Under the pieces are notes generated by a model. The model was given only the letters and a program-made list of their open reading frames with translations. It searched no databases and had not been told where the DNA came from. This document shows, one piece after another, positions 24,490 through 32,243 of a stretch of DNA of 49,134 nt (position 1 is its first letter; each line of letters opens with the position of its first letter). The position numbers and the translations under genes are program-made. The stretch is from the NCBI GenBank assembly GCA_045810625.1, contig JBJMVQ010000077.1, positions 1-49,134 of the forward strand, read 5' to 3'. Origin of the DNA: JACQFZ01 sp045810625. Its GTDB lineage: Bacteria > Pseudomonadota > Gammaproteobacteria > Acidiferrobacterales > Sulfurifustaceae.

Positions 24490-25124
24490 GCGACGCGGTT
24501 CTCGCCGCCCGGCATGGCGGCCCAGAAAAAGTTGAGCCGCGGATAGGGATTGGTTTCCCCTAACAGCGCCTTCGCTTTTTCTTTGCACGAGGCCACGAGC
24601 TTCGCCCGCAGCGCCATGTCGTCGGTGGTCTGTGCGATCACGAGGGCGCCGATGATCATCGCGGTCGTCGATAGAATCGATTCCTCGCTGCACGACTGCG
24701 CGTTGGTGCGTCGGAGAATTATCTCGTTCACCGATTTAAACGCTTTCGTGTACGCGGATCTCACCTCCGACTCGCGGCTGGCGGCGTCGGTGGCGAAGAA
24801 CGCGAGGCGCGAGGCGCGATCATCGTCCGGCGCGGGACGGCCGTTGAGGAACTGATCGAGGATCGATTCGATCCAGTCGTCGTCGTGCACCGTCGCCGCC
24901 AGGCGGTCCGACAGCTCGCCGCGCGACGCCGCGTAGCTGATCGCTTCGTGGTACAACTCGCTCTTGCTTCTGAAGTGCGCGTAGAAGCCGCCGCGCGTCA
25001 GGCCGCACTCGTGCATGATCTCGTCGATCGATGTCGCGGCGTAGCCTTTCGCAGTGAACAATCGGTAAGCGCTTTCAATGATTCTGTGTCGCGTGTTGGT
25101 CTTGTGTTCCTTCGAGTACCGCAT
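24453..25124 (-). CDS. TetR family transcriptional regulator
   Basis: The 223-residue protein has a TetR N-terminal helix-turn-helix in TRHRIIESAYRLFTAKGYAA, TSIDEIMHECGLTRGGFYAH and FRSKSELYHEAI (about 10-60). The C-terminal ligand/dimer domain (60-223) is of the type found near beta-oxidation or efflux genes, with a Cys in NAQSCSEESIL. ATG 25124 is preceded by AAAGGGTGG. The 78 upstream codons in the same frame have no family sequence. It converges with and overlaps the iron-exporter gene at its 3' end, and is divergent from the thioesterase gene. The likely role is a small-molecule-released repressor of itself and of the thioesterase gene. Confidence 0.88.
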   Translation of the reverse strand: MRYSKEHKTNTRHRIIESAYRLFTAKGYAATSIDEIMHECGLTRGGFYAHFRSKSELYHEAISYAASRGELSDRLAATVHDDDWIESILDQFLNGRPAPDDDRASRLAFFATDAASRESEVRSAYTKAFKSVNEIILRRTNAQSCSEESILSTTAMIIGALVIAQTTDDMALRAKLVASCKEKAKALLGETNPYPRLNFFWAAMPGGENRVAYDNDTPSNAPV

Positions 25125-25144
25125 GGCAGTCCACCCTTTAATAG

Positions 25145-25160
25145 TATGTCCTTGATCATA
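25145..25160. promoter_or_regulatory. Partial palindrome, possible TetR operator
   Basis: TATGTCCTTGATCATA has matching outer arms TATG/CATA and one further matching C/G pair near the centre. It is 21 bases upstream of the TetR start and in the TetR/thioesterase divergent region. TTGACC at 25163 could be a -35 for either arrangement. The palindrome is imperfect, so this is a guess. Confidence 0.25.
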
Positions 25161-25320
25161 TATTGACCCCGCATAACATGACACGCGGCGGGGTCTGGCG
25201 AAAGCCGGAATGCGTTGCGGGAACCGCAGAAAGCGATAAACACCCGGGCGAATAAAGGCTTGCAGCGCAGGGCGCCACCGAAGCGGGCCGTCATGGGCTC
25301 GTGAATTGGAGATTCGACAC

Positions 25321-25821
25321 ATGACGTCATCAGCTTCCACTCGCAGTCGAACGATCACCTGGGACCCTCCGCCGGATTTGCGCGAGTTCGGTCCGTTGAC
25401 CGGTCTCGAGGTGCTCCGCCGTCAGCTGGAGCGCGGGTACCGCACGCCGATCGGTACGCTGATGGATTTTCGCGGCGTGCGTTTCGACTACGGGTTTGCC
25501 GTTTTGGAAGGGACGCCGGCGGAATTTCATTACAACCCGATGGGTGTGGTGCACGGCGGCTTCGCCGCGACGTTGCTCGATGCGGCAATGGGATGCGCAA
25601 TGCACACCACGCTGGACGCCGGGTATGCGTACACCACGCTCGAGCTGAAAGTGAATTACGTCCGCGCGATGACCGGCAAAACCGGCCGCGTGTTGTGCGA
25701 AGGCCGCATCGTACATCGCGGCAAACGGGTCGCGACGCTCGAAGCGAAGATTCAGGACGAGCAGCAGAAGTTATACGCGCACGCGACGTCGACGTGCATG
25801 GTGCTGTCGCTAAACGAGTAA
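25321..25821 (+). CDS. PaaI-type hotdog thioesterase
   Basis: The 166-residue protein is a single hotdog domain with the PaaI signature NPMGVVHGGFAATLLDAAMG (the HGG loop plus catalytic Asp), preceded by GVRFDYGFAVLEG and followed by YTTLELKVNYVRAMTGKTG. It hydrolyses acyl-CoA thioesters in the cytosol, and PaaI members act on aryl- or short-chain acyl-CoA. GGAG nine bases upstream supports ATG 25321. It is divergent from the TetR gene by 196 bases, which suggests regulation by that protein. It lacks any other enzyme gene in its transcript. Confidence 0.9.
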   Translation: MTSSASTRSRTITWDPPPDLREFGPLTGLEVLRRQLERGYRTPIGTLMDFRGVRFDYGFAVLEGTPAEFHYNPMGVVHGGFAATLLDAAMGCAMHTTLDAGYAYTTLELKVNYVRAMTGKTGRVLCEGRIVHRGKRVATLEAKIQDEQQKLYAHATSTCMVLSLNE

Positions 25822-25837
25822 CATCCTCGCGCGTGGT

Positions 25838-26764
25838 TCAGCGCGGAGAGCGCTGCGCAGCAGGACGCGAGGTTGCGGCCGCGCTCTCCGGTTGCCGGCT
25901 TTCAAGTAGGAACGGGGTGATCGTCGCGACCAGCTCTTCCGGCGCGCTGTAGTTGACCGCGTGGCCCCAGTGGGGAATGGTCGCGATGCGATCGGTCCGT
26001 GCGAGCCGCGCCAGCTCCATCAGCCAATCCTGTGTCACGATCGTGTCTTTCTCGCCTCGGACGAGCATCACCGGCGCGCGGACATCGGGTAGCTTGTCCT
26101 CGATATAGTCGTGCCGCATGAAGCGGAATTCGGTGAACAACCGCTTTCCCATCCGAGCGTAGTCCCGGGCGAGTGTGAGGTTGAGCGAAATACGCTCATG
26201 CGCGCCGCCGCGCAGAAACCGCCAAAACATCTCCGCCGCGCGCCGAGCAGGGGGATCCATCGTCGGACCGATCAGCACCAATCGGTCGACGCGGTGCGGA
26301 TAACGCATCGCGGCGTCGACGGCGATCTGGCAACCCATCGAATTTCCGACGAGGCTGGCAAGGTCGATGCGCTTCGCTTCCATCCAGGCGATGAGCGCGT
26401 CGGCGAGTTGTGGGATATCGAGCGCGCGGCGGGGAGTGCGGCTCTTGCCATGCCCCGGAAGATCCGGAGCATACACGATGAAGCGGCGCGCGAGGCGCTC
26501 GGCGGTCGGCATGAAGTACGTGCTCGACATGCCGAAGCCGTGGACGAGCACGACCGGCGGAGCGTACGAAGGTTGCGGCGGCAGCGCGACCCGCGCATGG
26601 ATCACCCAGTTTCCGACGTGATTCCAGACGCTCTGCGTCGGCCGGATTTTTCCTTGGACAATTTGCCGGCGCCGACTGCGTGCAGCGGCGACCTGCCAGG
26701 CGACGGCTGCGCCGATGCCGATCGATCCCGCGACGAGCAGCGATCTGCGGTAGAGACTCGCCAT
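25838..26764 (-). CDS. Alpha/beta hydrolase, membrane-anchored or exported
   Basis: The 308-residue protein starts ASLYRRSLLVAGSIGIGAAV, a signal peptide or N-terminal anchor. The hydrolase fold starts PVVLVHGFGMSSTYFMP (oxyanion HG), has the nucleophile Ser in SLVGNSMGCQIAVDAA, an acidic residue in VRGEKDTIVTQ and His in IPHWGHAVNYSAP. GxSxG is GNSMG. Start ATG 26764 has no strong ribosome site but marks the start of the signal-like sequence. It converges with the thioesterase gene, 16 bases away. The substrate is not predictable; esters or C-C bonds are typical for this group. Confidence 0.85.
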   Translation of the reverse strand: MASLYRRSLLVAGSIGIGAAVAWQVAAARSRRRQIVQGKIRPTQSVWNHVGNWVIHARVALPPQPSYAPPVVLVHGFGMSSTYFMPTAERLARRFIVYAPDLPGHGKSRTPRRALDIPQLADALIAWMEAKRIDLASLVGNSMGCQIAVDAAMRYPHRVDRLVLIGPTMDPPARRAAEMFWRFLRGGAHERISLNLTLARDYARMGKRLFTEFRFMRHDYIEDKLPDVRAPVMLVRGEKDTIVTQDWLMELARLARTDRIATIPHWGHAVNYSAPEELVATITPFLLESRQPESAAATSRPAAQRSPR

Positions 26765-27036
26765 GCGCCGCAGTATTCGCCGCGCCCCGCAGTGCGCCAA
26801 TGAGGGAAATTCTTTATTGGCGCAACTGCATTGACGCACTGGGCCCGCGTGCTTCCACGACAAGTCCTTTTTCTGAGCAAGGCGGCTTGTGCGTCGCGGC
26901 GCGTTGCCCGTGGTCTTTCCGATAGAATGGTCCGGCAACCATTCGCGTGTTTCGCACTGGTCTCAGCGACTGCACGGGCTGAAGCGCGCCGCGTCGCGCG
27001 ATAAGGTTGCGTCGTGAGTGTGCGGACGCCGCGGTG

Positions 27037-27642
27037 ATGCTGGGCTATCTCTACGATCTGCTGTTGCGGCTCGGCAACTGGGCGTATTTCCTCGTCTTCG
27101 TCGCGGCCGCCCTCGAATCGGCGGCGCTCCTGGGTTTGCTGGTGCCCGGCGAGAGCATCGTGCTCGCCGCCGGCTTTCTTGCGGCGCATCGCTGGTTCGA
27201 GGTCGATGTGCTCATCGTCGCGGTGTTCGCCGGCGCCGTGCTCGGCGACAACACCGGCTACGCGCTCGGTCATCATTTCGGCCGGCCGTGGCTGCTCCAG
27301 CACGGTCACCGGCTCGGCGTGCGCCCGGCGCAACTCGAGCGCGTCGACACGTTCTTCGAGCAGCATGGCGGCAAAGCCGTGTTGTTCGGTCGTATGGTCG
27401 GTTTTGCCCGCGCGTTGGTTCCGTTCGTCGCCGGATCGTCGCGCCTGCCGTACGGTCGCTTCGTCGTCTACAACGCTCTCGGCGCGGCGATCTGGTCCAC
27501 GATTACCGTACTCCTCGGATATTTTCTCGGCGAAAGCTGGCACATCGCGGAGCGCTGGATGGGCCGAGCGAGCGCGATTATCGGCGCGGCGTTACTCGCC
27601 GCGATTCTTTTCGGTTGGTTGTGGCGGCGGCACCGATCGTGA
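27037..27642 (+). CDS. DedA family membrane protein
   Basis: The 201-residue protein has the DedA core with FVAAALESAALLGLLVPGES (glutamate and the P-G-E loop), GAVLGDNTGYALGHHFGRPW, and the conserved Arg region GRMVGFARALVPFVAGSSRL with the re-entrant motif. Four membrane spans and a short basic end are seen. DedA proteins translocate or support transport of polyprenyl phosphate and phospholipids across the inner membrane. A GTG at 27034 is a second possible start; neither has a strong ribosome site. The gene is preceded by 272 bases without a gene, divergent from the hydrolase. Confidence 0.93.
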   Translation: MLGYLYDLLLRLGNWAYFLVFVAAALESAALLGLLVPGESIVLAAGFLAAHRWFEVDVLIVAVFAGAVLGDNTGYALGHHFGRPWLLQHGHRLGVRPAQLERVDTFFEQHGGKAVLFGRMVGFARALVPFVAGSSRLPYGRFVVYNALGAAIWSTITVLLGYFLGESWHIAERWMGRASAIIGAALLAAILFGWLWRRHRS

Positions 27643-27749
27643 GTGCCTTCGCACCCGGTCGTGTTTTCACTCGTTCTCCACGGCGGAATCTCCGTGAGCG
27701 GCCGTTGTCGGATTAGCGTATGAGCACGACGACCGGAGGTGGCACGGTC

Positions 27750-28127
27750 ATGGGAGACAAAGACAGCAGGCGTTTTGGTTTTGGCGATCGCCGGCACGTG
27801 GAGCGCGGCGAAAACGCGAGTACCGACGCGCGGGGTCCGCCGAGTGAATTTCGCAGCGGCACCGGTGCTTACGGCGGCCACGGTTATGGTGGTTTGGGAC
27901 GCAATGTGGATACGTCGGAGGTTGAGCAGTTTCTCGGCCGCATTCACCGCGCGCTCCACCGCGACCCGCGCATTCCCGAGGAGGGAATTCATGTCGCTGT
28001 CGAGGCCGGACGGGTCACGCTGACCGGGAGCGTGCGCAGCGACGGCGCGAAGCGTGCGGCGACGGAAGCGGTCCAGGCGCTGCCTGGCGTGCGCGAGGTG
28101 ATCAACGATATTCAAATAATTGCATGA
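27750..28127 (+). CDS. BON-domain protein
   Basis: The 125-residue protein has a glycine/arginine-rich, low-complexity N-terminal half (RFGFGDRRHVERG, YGGHGYGGLGR) and a single C-terminal BON domain from about 65: VEQFLGRIHRALHRDPRIPE, IHVAVEAGRVTLTGSVRSDGAKRAATEAV and VREVINDIQII. It has no signal peptide or lipobox. BON domains bind phospholipids or act in osmotic stress (OsmY-type), while cytosolic copies have unknown roles. GGAGG about ten bases before ATG 27750 favours this start; ATG 27720 is in frame but has no ribosome site. A strong hairpin follows the stop. Confidence 0.8.
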   Translation: MGDKDSRRFGFGDRRHVERGENASTDARGPPSEFRSGTGAYGGHGYGGLGRNVDTSEVEQFLGRIHRALHRDPRIPEEGIHVAVEAGRVTLTGSVRSDGAKRAATEAVQALPGVREVINDIQIIA

Positions 28128-28131
28128 AGCC

Positions 28132-28157
28132 GACCGGGCGCGGCGTCGCGCCCGGTC
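28132..28157. terminator. 11-bp perfect GC hairpin between convergent genes
   Basis: GACCGGGCGCG and CGCGCCCGGTC flank a four-base GCGT loop, five bases after the BON-protein stop and 12 bases before the end of the convergent kinase gene. There is no T-run, so it may be a strong pause or a bidirectional terminator. Confidence 0.6.
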
Positions 28158-28169
28158 CTTGGAGTGCGC

Positions 28170-28607
28170 TCAAAATTCTTCCACCTGGAACTCTCCCGGC
28201 GCCGGTAGGCGGACCCGGTACAGCGCGTCGAAACCCTCGTCACGACGGGGCGGTTGCAGGCGCTTGAGCGTGCCGAAGAGCGCCGCCGGCGGAACCCGGG
28301 CTCGGCCGGAGCGCAGCGCGTTTCGCGCGTGCGATGCGGCCGGCGTCGGTTCGAAAAAATATCCGACGACGCGGAACCGCGCCGAGCGTGCGGGAGCGAT
28401 ATAGCGGGCGCGGTCGCTCGCAAGGACGTTGGTGTTGTCGACGACGAAGCGCTGATTTGCCGCGAGGCACGTGTGCAACAGCATCTCTTCGCGCCGTCGG
28501 GTGCGCAGCATGTCGAGACTGATGCGAACGTGCGTTTCGAAAAAGCGCTCGCGGTAGAACGTAGTTTTTCCGGCGCCCTGGATACCGATAAAGATGACGG
28601 CTTCCAT
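28170..28607 (-). CDS. Small P-loop kinase, polynucleotide-kinase-like
   Basis: The 145-residue protein is a stand-alone kinase domain: Walker A GIQGAGKTTFYRERF at the N-terminus, ISLDMLRTRRREE with the Asp typical of T4 PNK-type kinases, a Walker-B-like RFVVDNTNVLASDRARY, and GYFFEPTPAASHARN as a lid-like segment with Arg. Members of the predicted kinase family related to PNKP phosphorylate 5'-OH ends of nucleic acid or small molecules. No phosphatase or ligase domain is attached. It converges with the BON gene. The cytosolic substrate is unknown. Confidence 0.85.
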   Translation of the reverse strand: MEAVIFIGIQGAGKTTFYRERFFETHVRISLDMLRTRRREEMLLHTCLAANQRFVVDNTNVLASDRARYIAPARSARFRVVGYFFEPTPAASHARNALRSGRARVPPAALFGTLKRLQPPRRDEGFDALYRVRLPAPGEFQVEEF

Positions 28608-28671
28608 CTCCGCCCGATTGTACGCGTGCCGGCGAGGTCAACGCGCGGATGCGATGTTAATCGGCGGAACG

Positions 28672-29163
28672 TCAGCGCACCCGCCGCTGCACGCGAAGCT
28701 CACTGCGGCGACTGGCGCTCAGTATCCAATAGCCGGCCAGCGGTTGAAGGATGCCGGCGACGATCAAGAACGCGAGATTCCACGGCGTCTTGTCGGTGAC
28801 GTCGTCGCGCACGTTGTGCAGGGCGAAGACGTGGTGGTTAAAAATGCCGTCGACCAGATTGAACACGCCCCATCCGAGGATGAATAGCCCGACGAATCGC
28901 AGCATGTTCGGGAACCGGACGCGCGCGCCGGCACGCGCTAATAACAGCATTCCGAGCAGCGTTATCAGCCAGCTGATGCCGAGCCCGATGCCGTCCCAGA
29001 AATTGTTTTGCGCGAGCGTAGCGAGCGAAACCGGGGGCACGCGGTTCGAGAGCATGTGGTGCCACTGGAGAATGAAGTGCAGAAACGTGAAATCGAACAT
29101 TCCGCCCATACCGAAGCCGAATACGACTATCCCCGCATCCGCTTTCGCTATGGCTTTCAGCAT
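28672..29163 (-). CDS. DUF2243 family membrane protein
   Basis: The 163-residue protein has four membrane segments and the DUF2243 signature: VFGFGMGGMFDFTFLHFILQ, QWHHMLSNR, and the third-segment motif LGWGVFNLVDGIFNHHVFAL followed by HNVRDDV. The paired His residues at the membrane edge suggest metal or heme binding, but no function is known for the family. It starts at the ATG at 29161-29163. It is divergent from the PhaC-like hydrolase gene and 64 bases upstream of the small kinase gene on the same strand. Confidence 0.85.
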   Translation of the reverse strand: MLKAIAKADAGIVVFGFGMGGMFDFTFLHFILQWHHMLSNRVPPVSLATLAQNNFWDGIGLGISWLITLLGMLLLARAGARVRFPNMLRFVGLFILGWGVFNLVDGIFNHHVFALHNVRDDVTDKTPWNLAFLIVAGILQPLAGYWILSASRRSELRVQRRVR

Positions 29164-29390
29164 GCGCCGGTGTCCCGTGCTGGTGTCGCTGACGCGGTTT
29201 CGACACGCTAACGGTGCGGCGGGTTCGGTGGCGCCGGCGTTCGGATCGCGCCCGGCCTCGAAGCATCGGTTCTTCTCCGTAGTCGTTGCTCCGAATCAGC
29301 AACAACAAAGAGGAATTGCGCGGATTGAACCGCGCGCATCGTTGGCGTGAAGTTCGGAATGCGGCGTGACGAACGAGCCATCGGGTAGCC

Positions 29391-30506
29391 ATGGAGCCAT
29401 CGCGGGAGTACATGAACAAGGATTTGCTGCGTTCGTTCTGGACCTACCGCGATCACGCGCGCCGCATCCAGGGAGCGTTCATGGACCGCCTCGGCTTCGG
29501 ACCCGAAACAACGCCGTCGCGCGTGGTAGGGACATGGCGCACGGCGCGTTTGCTCGCTTATCAACCCGCGCGCCGCGACGCGCCCGTCGTGCTGTTGCTC
29601 CCCGCGCCGATCAAGGCCGCGTACATCTGGGATCTCGCCGCGGATGTGAGCGTCGTGCGGCGCTGCCTCGCCGAGGGCATGCAGGTCTATATGGTCGAGT
29701 GGCAGCGGCCGCAGCCGGACGACGAGGCGATGGGGCTCGCAGAGTATGCCGACTCGCTTGTCCTGAGCTGCGTCGACGCGATTGCGGCCGAGACCGGCGG
29801 GTCGCAGGTGTGCATGGCGGGACACTCGCTCGGCGGCACGCTTGCCGCGATTTTTGCCAGCCTGCATGCCGATCGTCTGACCGGGCTCGTCGAGCTCGAA
29901 GGACCGATGCACTTCAGCGAAACCGGCGTGCTGGAGTCGGCCGTGCTGGCCACGAGTTCCGCTTCCGAAATAACCGACGCACTCGGCAACGTGCCCGGCT
30001 CCTTTTTGAATGTGGCCAGCCGTTGGGCCGATCCGGTGACGTTCGAGTGGGAGCCGCGCGTCGATGCGTTCACCAGCGGCGCATCGAGTGACGCCATCCG
30101 CAACTATTGGCGCGTGATCCGCTGGGCGCTCGACGAGATGCCGATGCCGAGGCGGCTGTTCGAGGACATCATCGACGGTCTGTATCGAGAAAATCGATTC
30201 GCACGCGATCGCTTGCAGCTCGGCCGCCGGGTGGCTCATCCCAAAGCGATTACGGTTCCGATCCTCGCGGTCGCCGACCCGCGCTCACGCGTCGTGCCGT
30301 GGACGTCCGTCGAGGCGTATCGCGATCACACCGGCAGCGCAGAAGTGCAGCTCCTGGAATACATCGGCGACGTCGGCGTCGTGCTCCAGCATGTCGGCAT
30401 ATTGATCGGGGAGAGGGCACACAAAATGTTGTGGCCGCAAATTGGCCGGTGGATACACGAGCGCGGCGTGGGGCGGACGGTGCCACGCGGGAAGACGGCG
30501 CTGTAG
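29391..30506 (+). CDS. PhaC-like alpha/beta hydrolase with a Ser nucleophile
   Basis: The 371-residue protein resembles class III PHA synthase and PHA-depolymerase-type hydrolases: PVVLLLPAPIKAAYIWDLA, CLAEGMQVYMVEWQRPQPDD (the typical WRxP-like segment), GSQVCMAGHSLGGTLAAIFA and the late IPILAVADPRSRVVPW with acid. The nucleophile motif is GHSLGG, Ser instead of the Cys of PhaC (GxCxG), so polymerisation is unlikely. The C-terminal His is in LQHVGILIG. Two starts are possible, ATG 29391 and ATG 29412; GGGAG is three bases before the latter. A second hydrolase gene follows 25 bases later. Its probable role is as a thioester or polyester hydrolase. Confidence 0.8.
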   Translation: MEPSREYMNKDLLRSFWTYRDHARRIQGAFMDRLGFGPETTPSRVVGTWRTARLLAYQPARRDAPVVLLLPAPIKAAYIWDLAADVSVVRRCLAEGMQVYMVEWQRPQPDDEAMGLAEYADSLVLSCVDAIAAETGGSQVCMAGHSLGGTLAAIFASLHADRLTGLVELEGPMHFSETGVLESAVLATSSASEITDALGNVPGSFLNVASRWADPVTFEWEPRVDAFTSGASSDAIRNYWRVIRWALDEMPMPRRLFEDIIDGLYRENRFARDRLQLGRRVAHPKAITVPILAVADPRSRVVPWTSVEAYRDHTGSAEVQLLEYIGDVGVVLQHVGILIGERAHKMLWPQIGRWIHERGVGRTVPRGKTAL

Positions 30507-30531
30507 CGTGCACCGAAGCTGAGCGCTACGC

Positions 30532-31212
30532 ATGACCACGGCCGATCTGCACGTTGTCGCGTCCGGTCCACTGCGGTATTTGCTTTCGCTTCCGCAAGAG
30601 TCGTCCGGCACGGCCGATTCGACCGGGCCGTGGCCGCTGCTTTGTTTTTTGCATGGATACGGTGAAGGGCCGCCGATGCCCATTCGGCGCGCGCTGACGC
30701 TCCACGGTCCAATGGCCCGCACCAGCTCTCCGCTGGCACGAGCCGAGTTCGTCGTCGTCGCGCCCCAGCTTCCGCGGCGAGGCGACATCTGGTACGCGTA
30801 CGCTGAGGCGGTGCAGGAAATCGTGCAGCAGGTTCACGCTCGAGCTGCGCATCGCGCGGATCCGGCGCGGATGTTTCTCACCGGCTTCAGCTTCGGTGGT
30901 AACGGCGTCTTCGACCTCGCGCTTGCGCAGCCCGATGTTTGGGCCGCCCTCTGGGCAGTCGATCCGACGCGCGTACCTCCCGCGGACCCAGGGCGGCCGG
31001 CTTGGCTCTCTTCCGGCGAAGCTTCCCGGCACTCGGCGCGTGCGTTCATCGAGCGCTTGCGCCTCGAGCCGTTGCGAGGAATGCCGCCGGGCGAGCGTGT
31101 GTATCGCGACGACGGCGAGGATCACGTCGGCACCGCCCGACGTGCATACGGGGACGATGACATTTATCGCTGGCTCCTTTCGAAGCGCTTGCCTGCACCC
31201 AACAACGGCTGA
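30532..31212 (+). CDS. Esterase/polyhydroxybutyrate-depolymerase-like alpha/beta hydrolase
   Basis: The 226-residue protein reads LLCFLHGYGEGPPMPIRRAL (oxyanion HGYGE), VVVAPQLPRRGDIWY, the nucleophile motif MFLTGFSFGGNGVFDLAL, and ends with GEDHVGTARRAYGDDDIYRW, which has the His/Asp of a phospholipase/carboxylesterase. It has no signal peptide. It lies 25 bases downstream of the PhaC-like gene and probably shares its transcript. Activity on short esters is inferred from the family only. Start ATG 30532 has no strong ribosome site. Confidence 0.82.
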   Translation: MTTADLHVVASGPLRYLLSLPQESSGTADSTGPWPLLCFLHGYGEGPPMPIRRALTLHGPMARTSSPLARAEFVVVAPQLPRRGDIWYAYAEAVQEIVQQVHARAAHRADPARMFLTGFSFGGNGVFDLALAQPDVWAALWAVDPTRVPPADPGRPAWLSSGEASRHSARAFIERLRLEPLRGMPPGERVYRDDGEDHVGTARRAYGDDDIYRWLLSKRLPAPNNG

Positions 31213-31476
31213 CGCCCGCTTGTCCCTGCGCGCTTCATGGGGTTCCGTCCGCGCGCGTGTTGGTCGACGTCGAATGGTTTTCTTGGGGATAACCGAATGG
31301 CAGAATGCGGCACCAAAAAAAGCGGCGAGGCGTGTCCCCAGTCGCTATAACGAGGTCCACCCTGCATGACACACGGTTCTGGTCTTCGCGAGGTTTCGGG
31401 TTATCGGTTGCTGAACGCCGTGCGCGACACGCGGGTCACGGAATTCTGACCGTTGTACCTGAGCCCCCTCAACAAC

Positions 31477-31767
31477 ATGCCCTCGGACCCGCGCGCCGAA
31501 GCGCTGAACCGGCTCTATCACGCCGTGTTCTTGCTCGCCTCGGAGATCGGCAGCATCGAGGAGCGGCTGGCGAAGGCCTATTTCCTGTACCTCGCGGCTA
31601 TACACACGCCGGCGCTGCCGGACGAAGCGCGGGAGCGGTTTGAGCGCATCCGCGCCGAATTAAAAGCGATGTACCCGGTGGAGGGTGCCGTCGGGGGGGT
31701 GGACCGAGACAGAGCGGTAAATCTCGCGCAGAGCCTGCTTCTGCTTTACGATGACCTGAACCCCTGA
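31477..31767 (+). CDS. Small hypothetical protein, paralogue of the next gene
   Basis: The 96-residue protein is mainly helical: LNRLYHAVFLLASEIGSIEE, RLAKAYFLYLAAIHTPALPD, ERFERIRAELKAMY, and AVNLAQSLLLLYDDLNP. Its second half aligns with the next protein (RLxxAY ... LP ... IRAELxxxY ... A ... L ... YD(D/Q)L), so the pair arose by tandem duplication. No family is recognised. A start at TTG 31453 is possible, but paralogue alignment favours ATG 31477. It has no signal peptide or membrane span. Some acidic, surface-helical character suggests an adaptor or binding protein. Confidence 0.6.
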   Translation: MPSDPRAEALNRLYHAVFLLASEIGSIEERLAKAYFLYLAAIHTPALPDEARERFERIRAELKAMYPVEGAVGGVDRDRAVNLAQSLLLLYDDLNP

Positions 31768-31828
31768 TCGGGGAAGGGCCTTTGGCCGAACGGCTGGGGG
31801 CGCTCGGCATAACTATTCGGGAAACACT

Positions 31829-32140
31829 ATGGTTGGCGTCCCCCATCTGACAGGAAGACAAAAAATTCGTACGGCGTTGCTCGTGCTCGCGTGCTCGCCG
31901 AACGACGTGGCGCGCCGGTTGGAAGAAGCGTACCGCTCGGCGATTCTCATCATCGATCCGCAGCTCGATCTTCCGCCCGAGCTCAAAGACGAGTTCATGG
32001 GCATCCGCGCCGAGCTGCAAAGCGTTTACCACGCGCCGAACCCGCGCACGTTCCCCGACGAAGAGAGCCGCCAGCGCTGGGCGTCGAGCCTCGCCGGTCG
32101 CCTGGTCACGTTTTACGACCAGTTGATCAAAGCCAAGTAA
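31829..32140 (+). CDS. Small hypothetical protein, paralogue of the previous gene
   Basis: The 103-residue protein is helical: GRQKIRTALLVLACSPNDVA, RRLEEAYRSAILIIDPQLDL, DEFMGIRAELQSVYHAPNPR and RWASSLAGRLVTFYDQLIKA. It matches the upstream gene from RLEEAY onward. GGGAAA a few bases before ATG 31829 supports the start. The gene is 61 bases from its paralogue and 103 bases ahead of the CreB-type gene. No function is recognised. Being present twice in tandem suggests heterodimer formation, which is inference. Confidence 0.65.
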   Translation: MVGVPHLTGRQKIRTALLVLACSPNDVARRLEEAYRSAILIIDPQLDLPPELKDEFMGIRAELQSVYHAPNPRTFPDEESRQRWASSLAGRLVTFYDQLIKAK

Positions 32141-32243
32141 CGATCGCCGCTCCGCGGGCCGGCGCGCCGCCGGGGCCCGGTTATACTCACGTTATCCGCC
32201 GCTACACGGCGTTCTACGCGCTGACAGCGTTCACACCCGCGCC

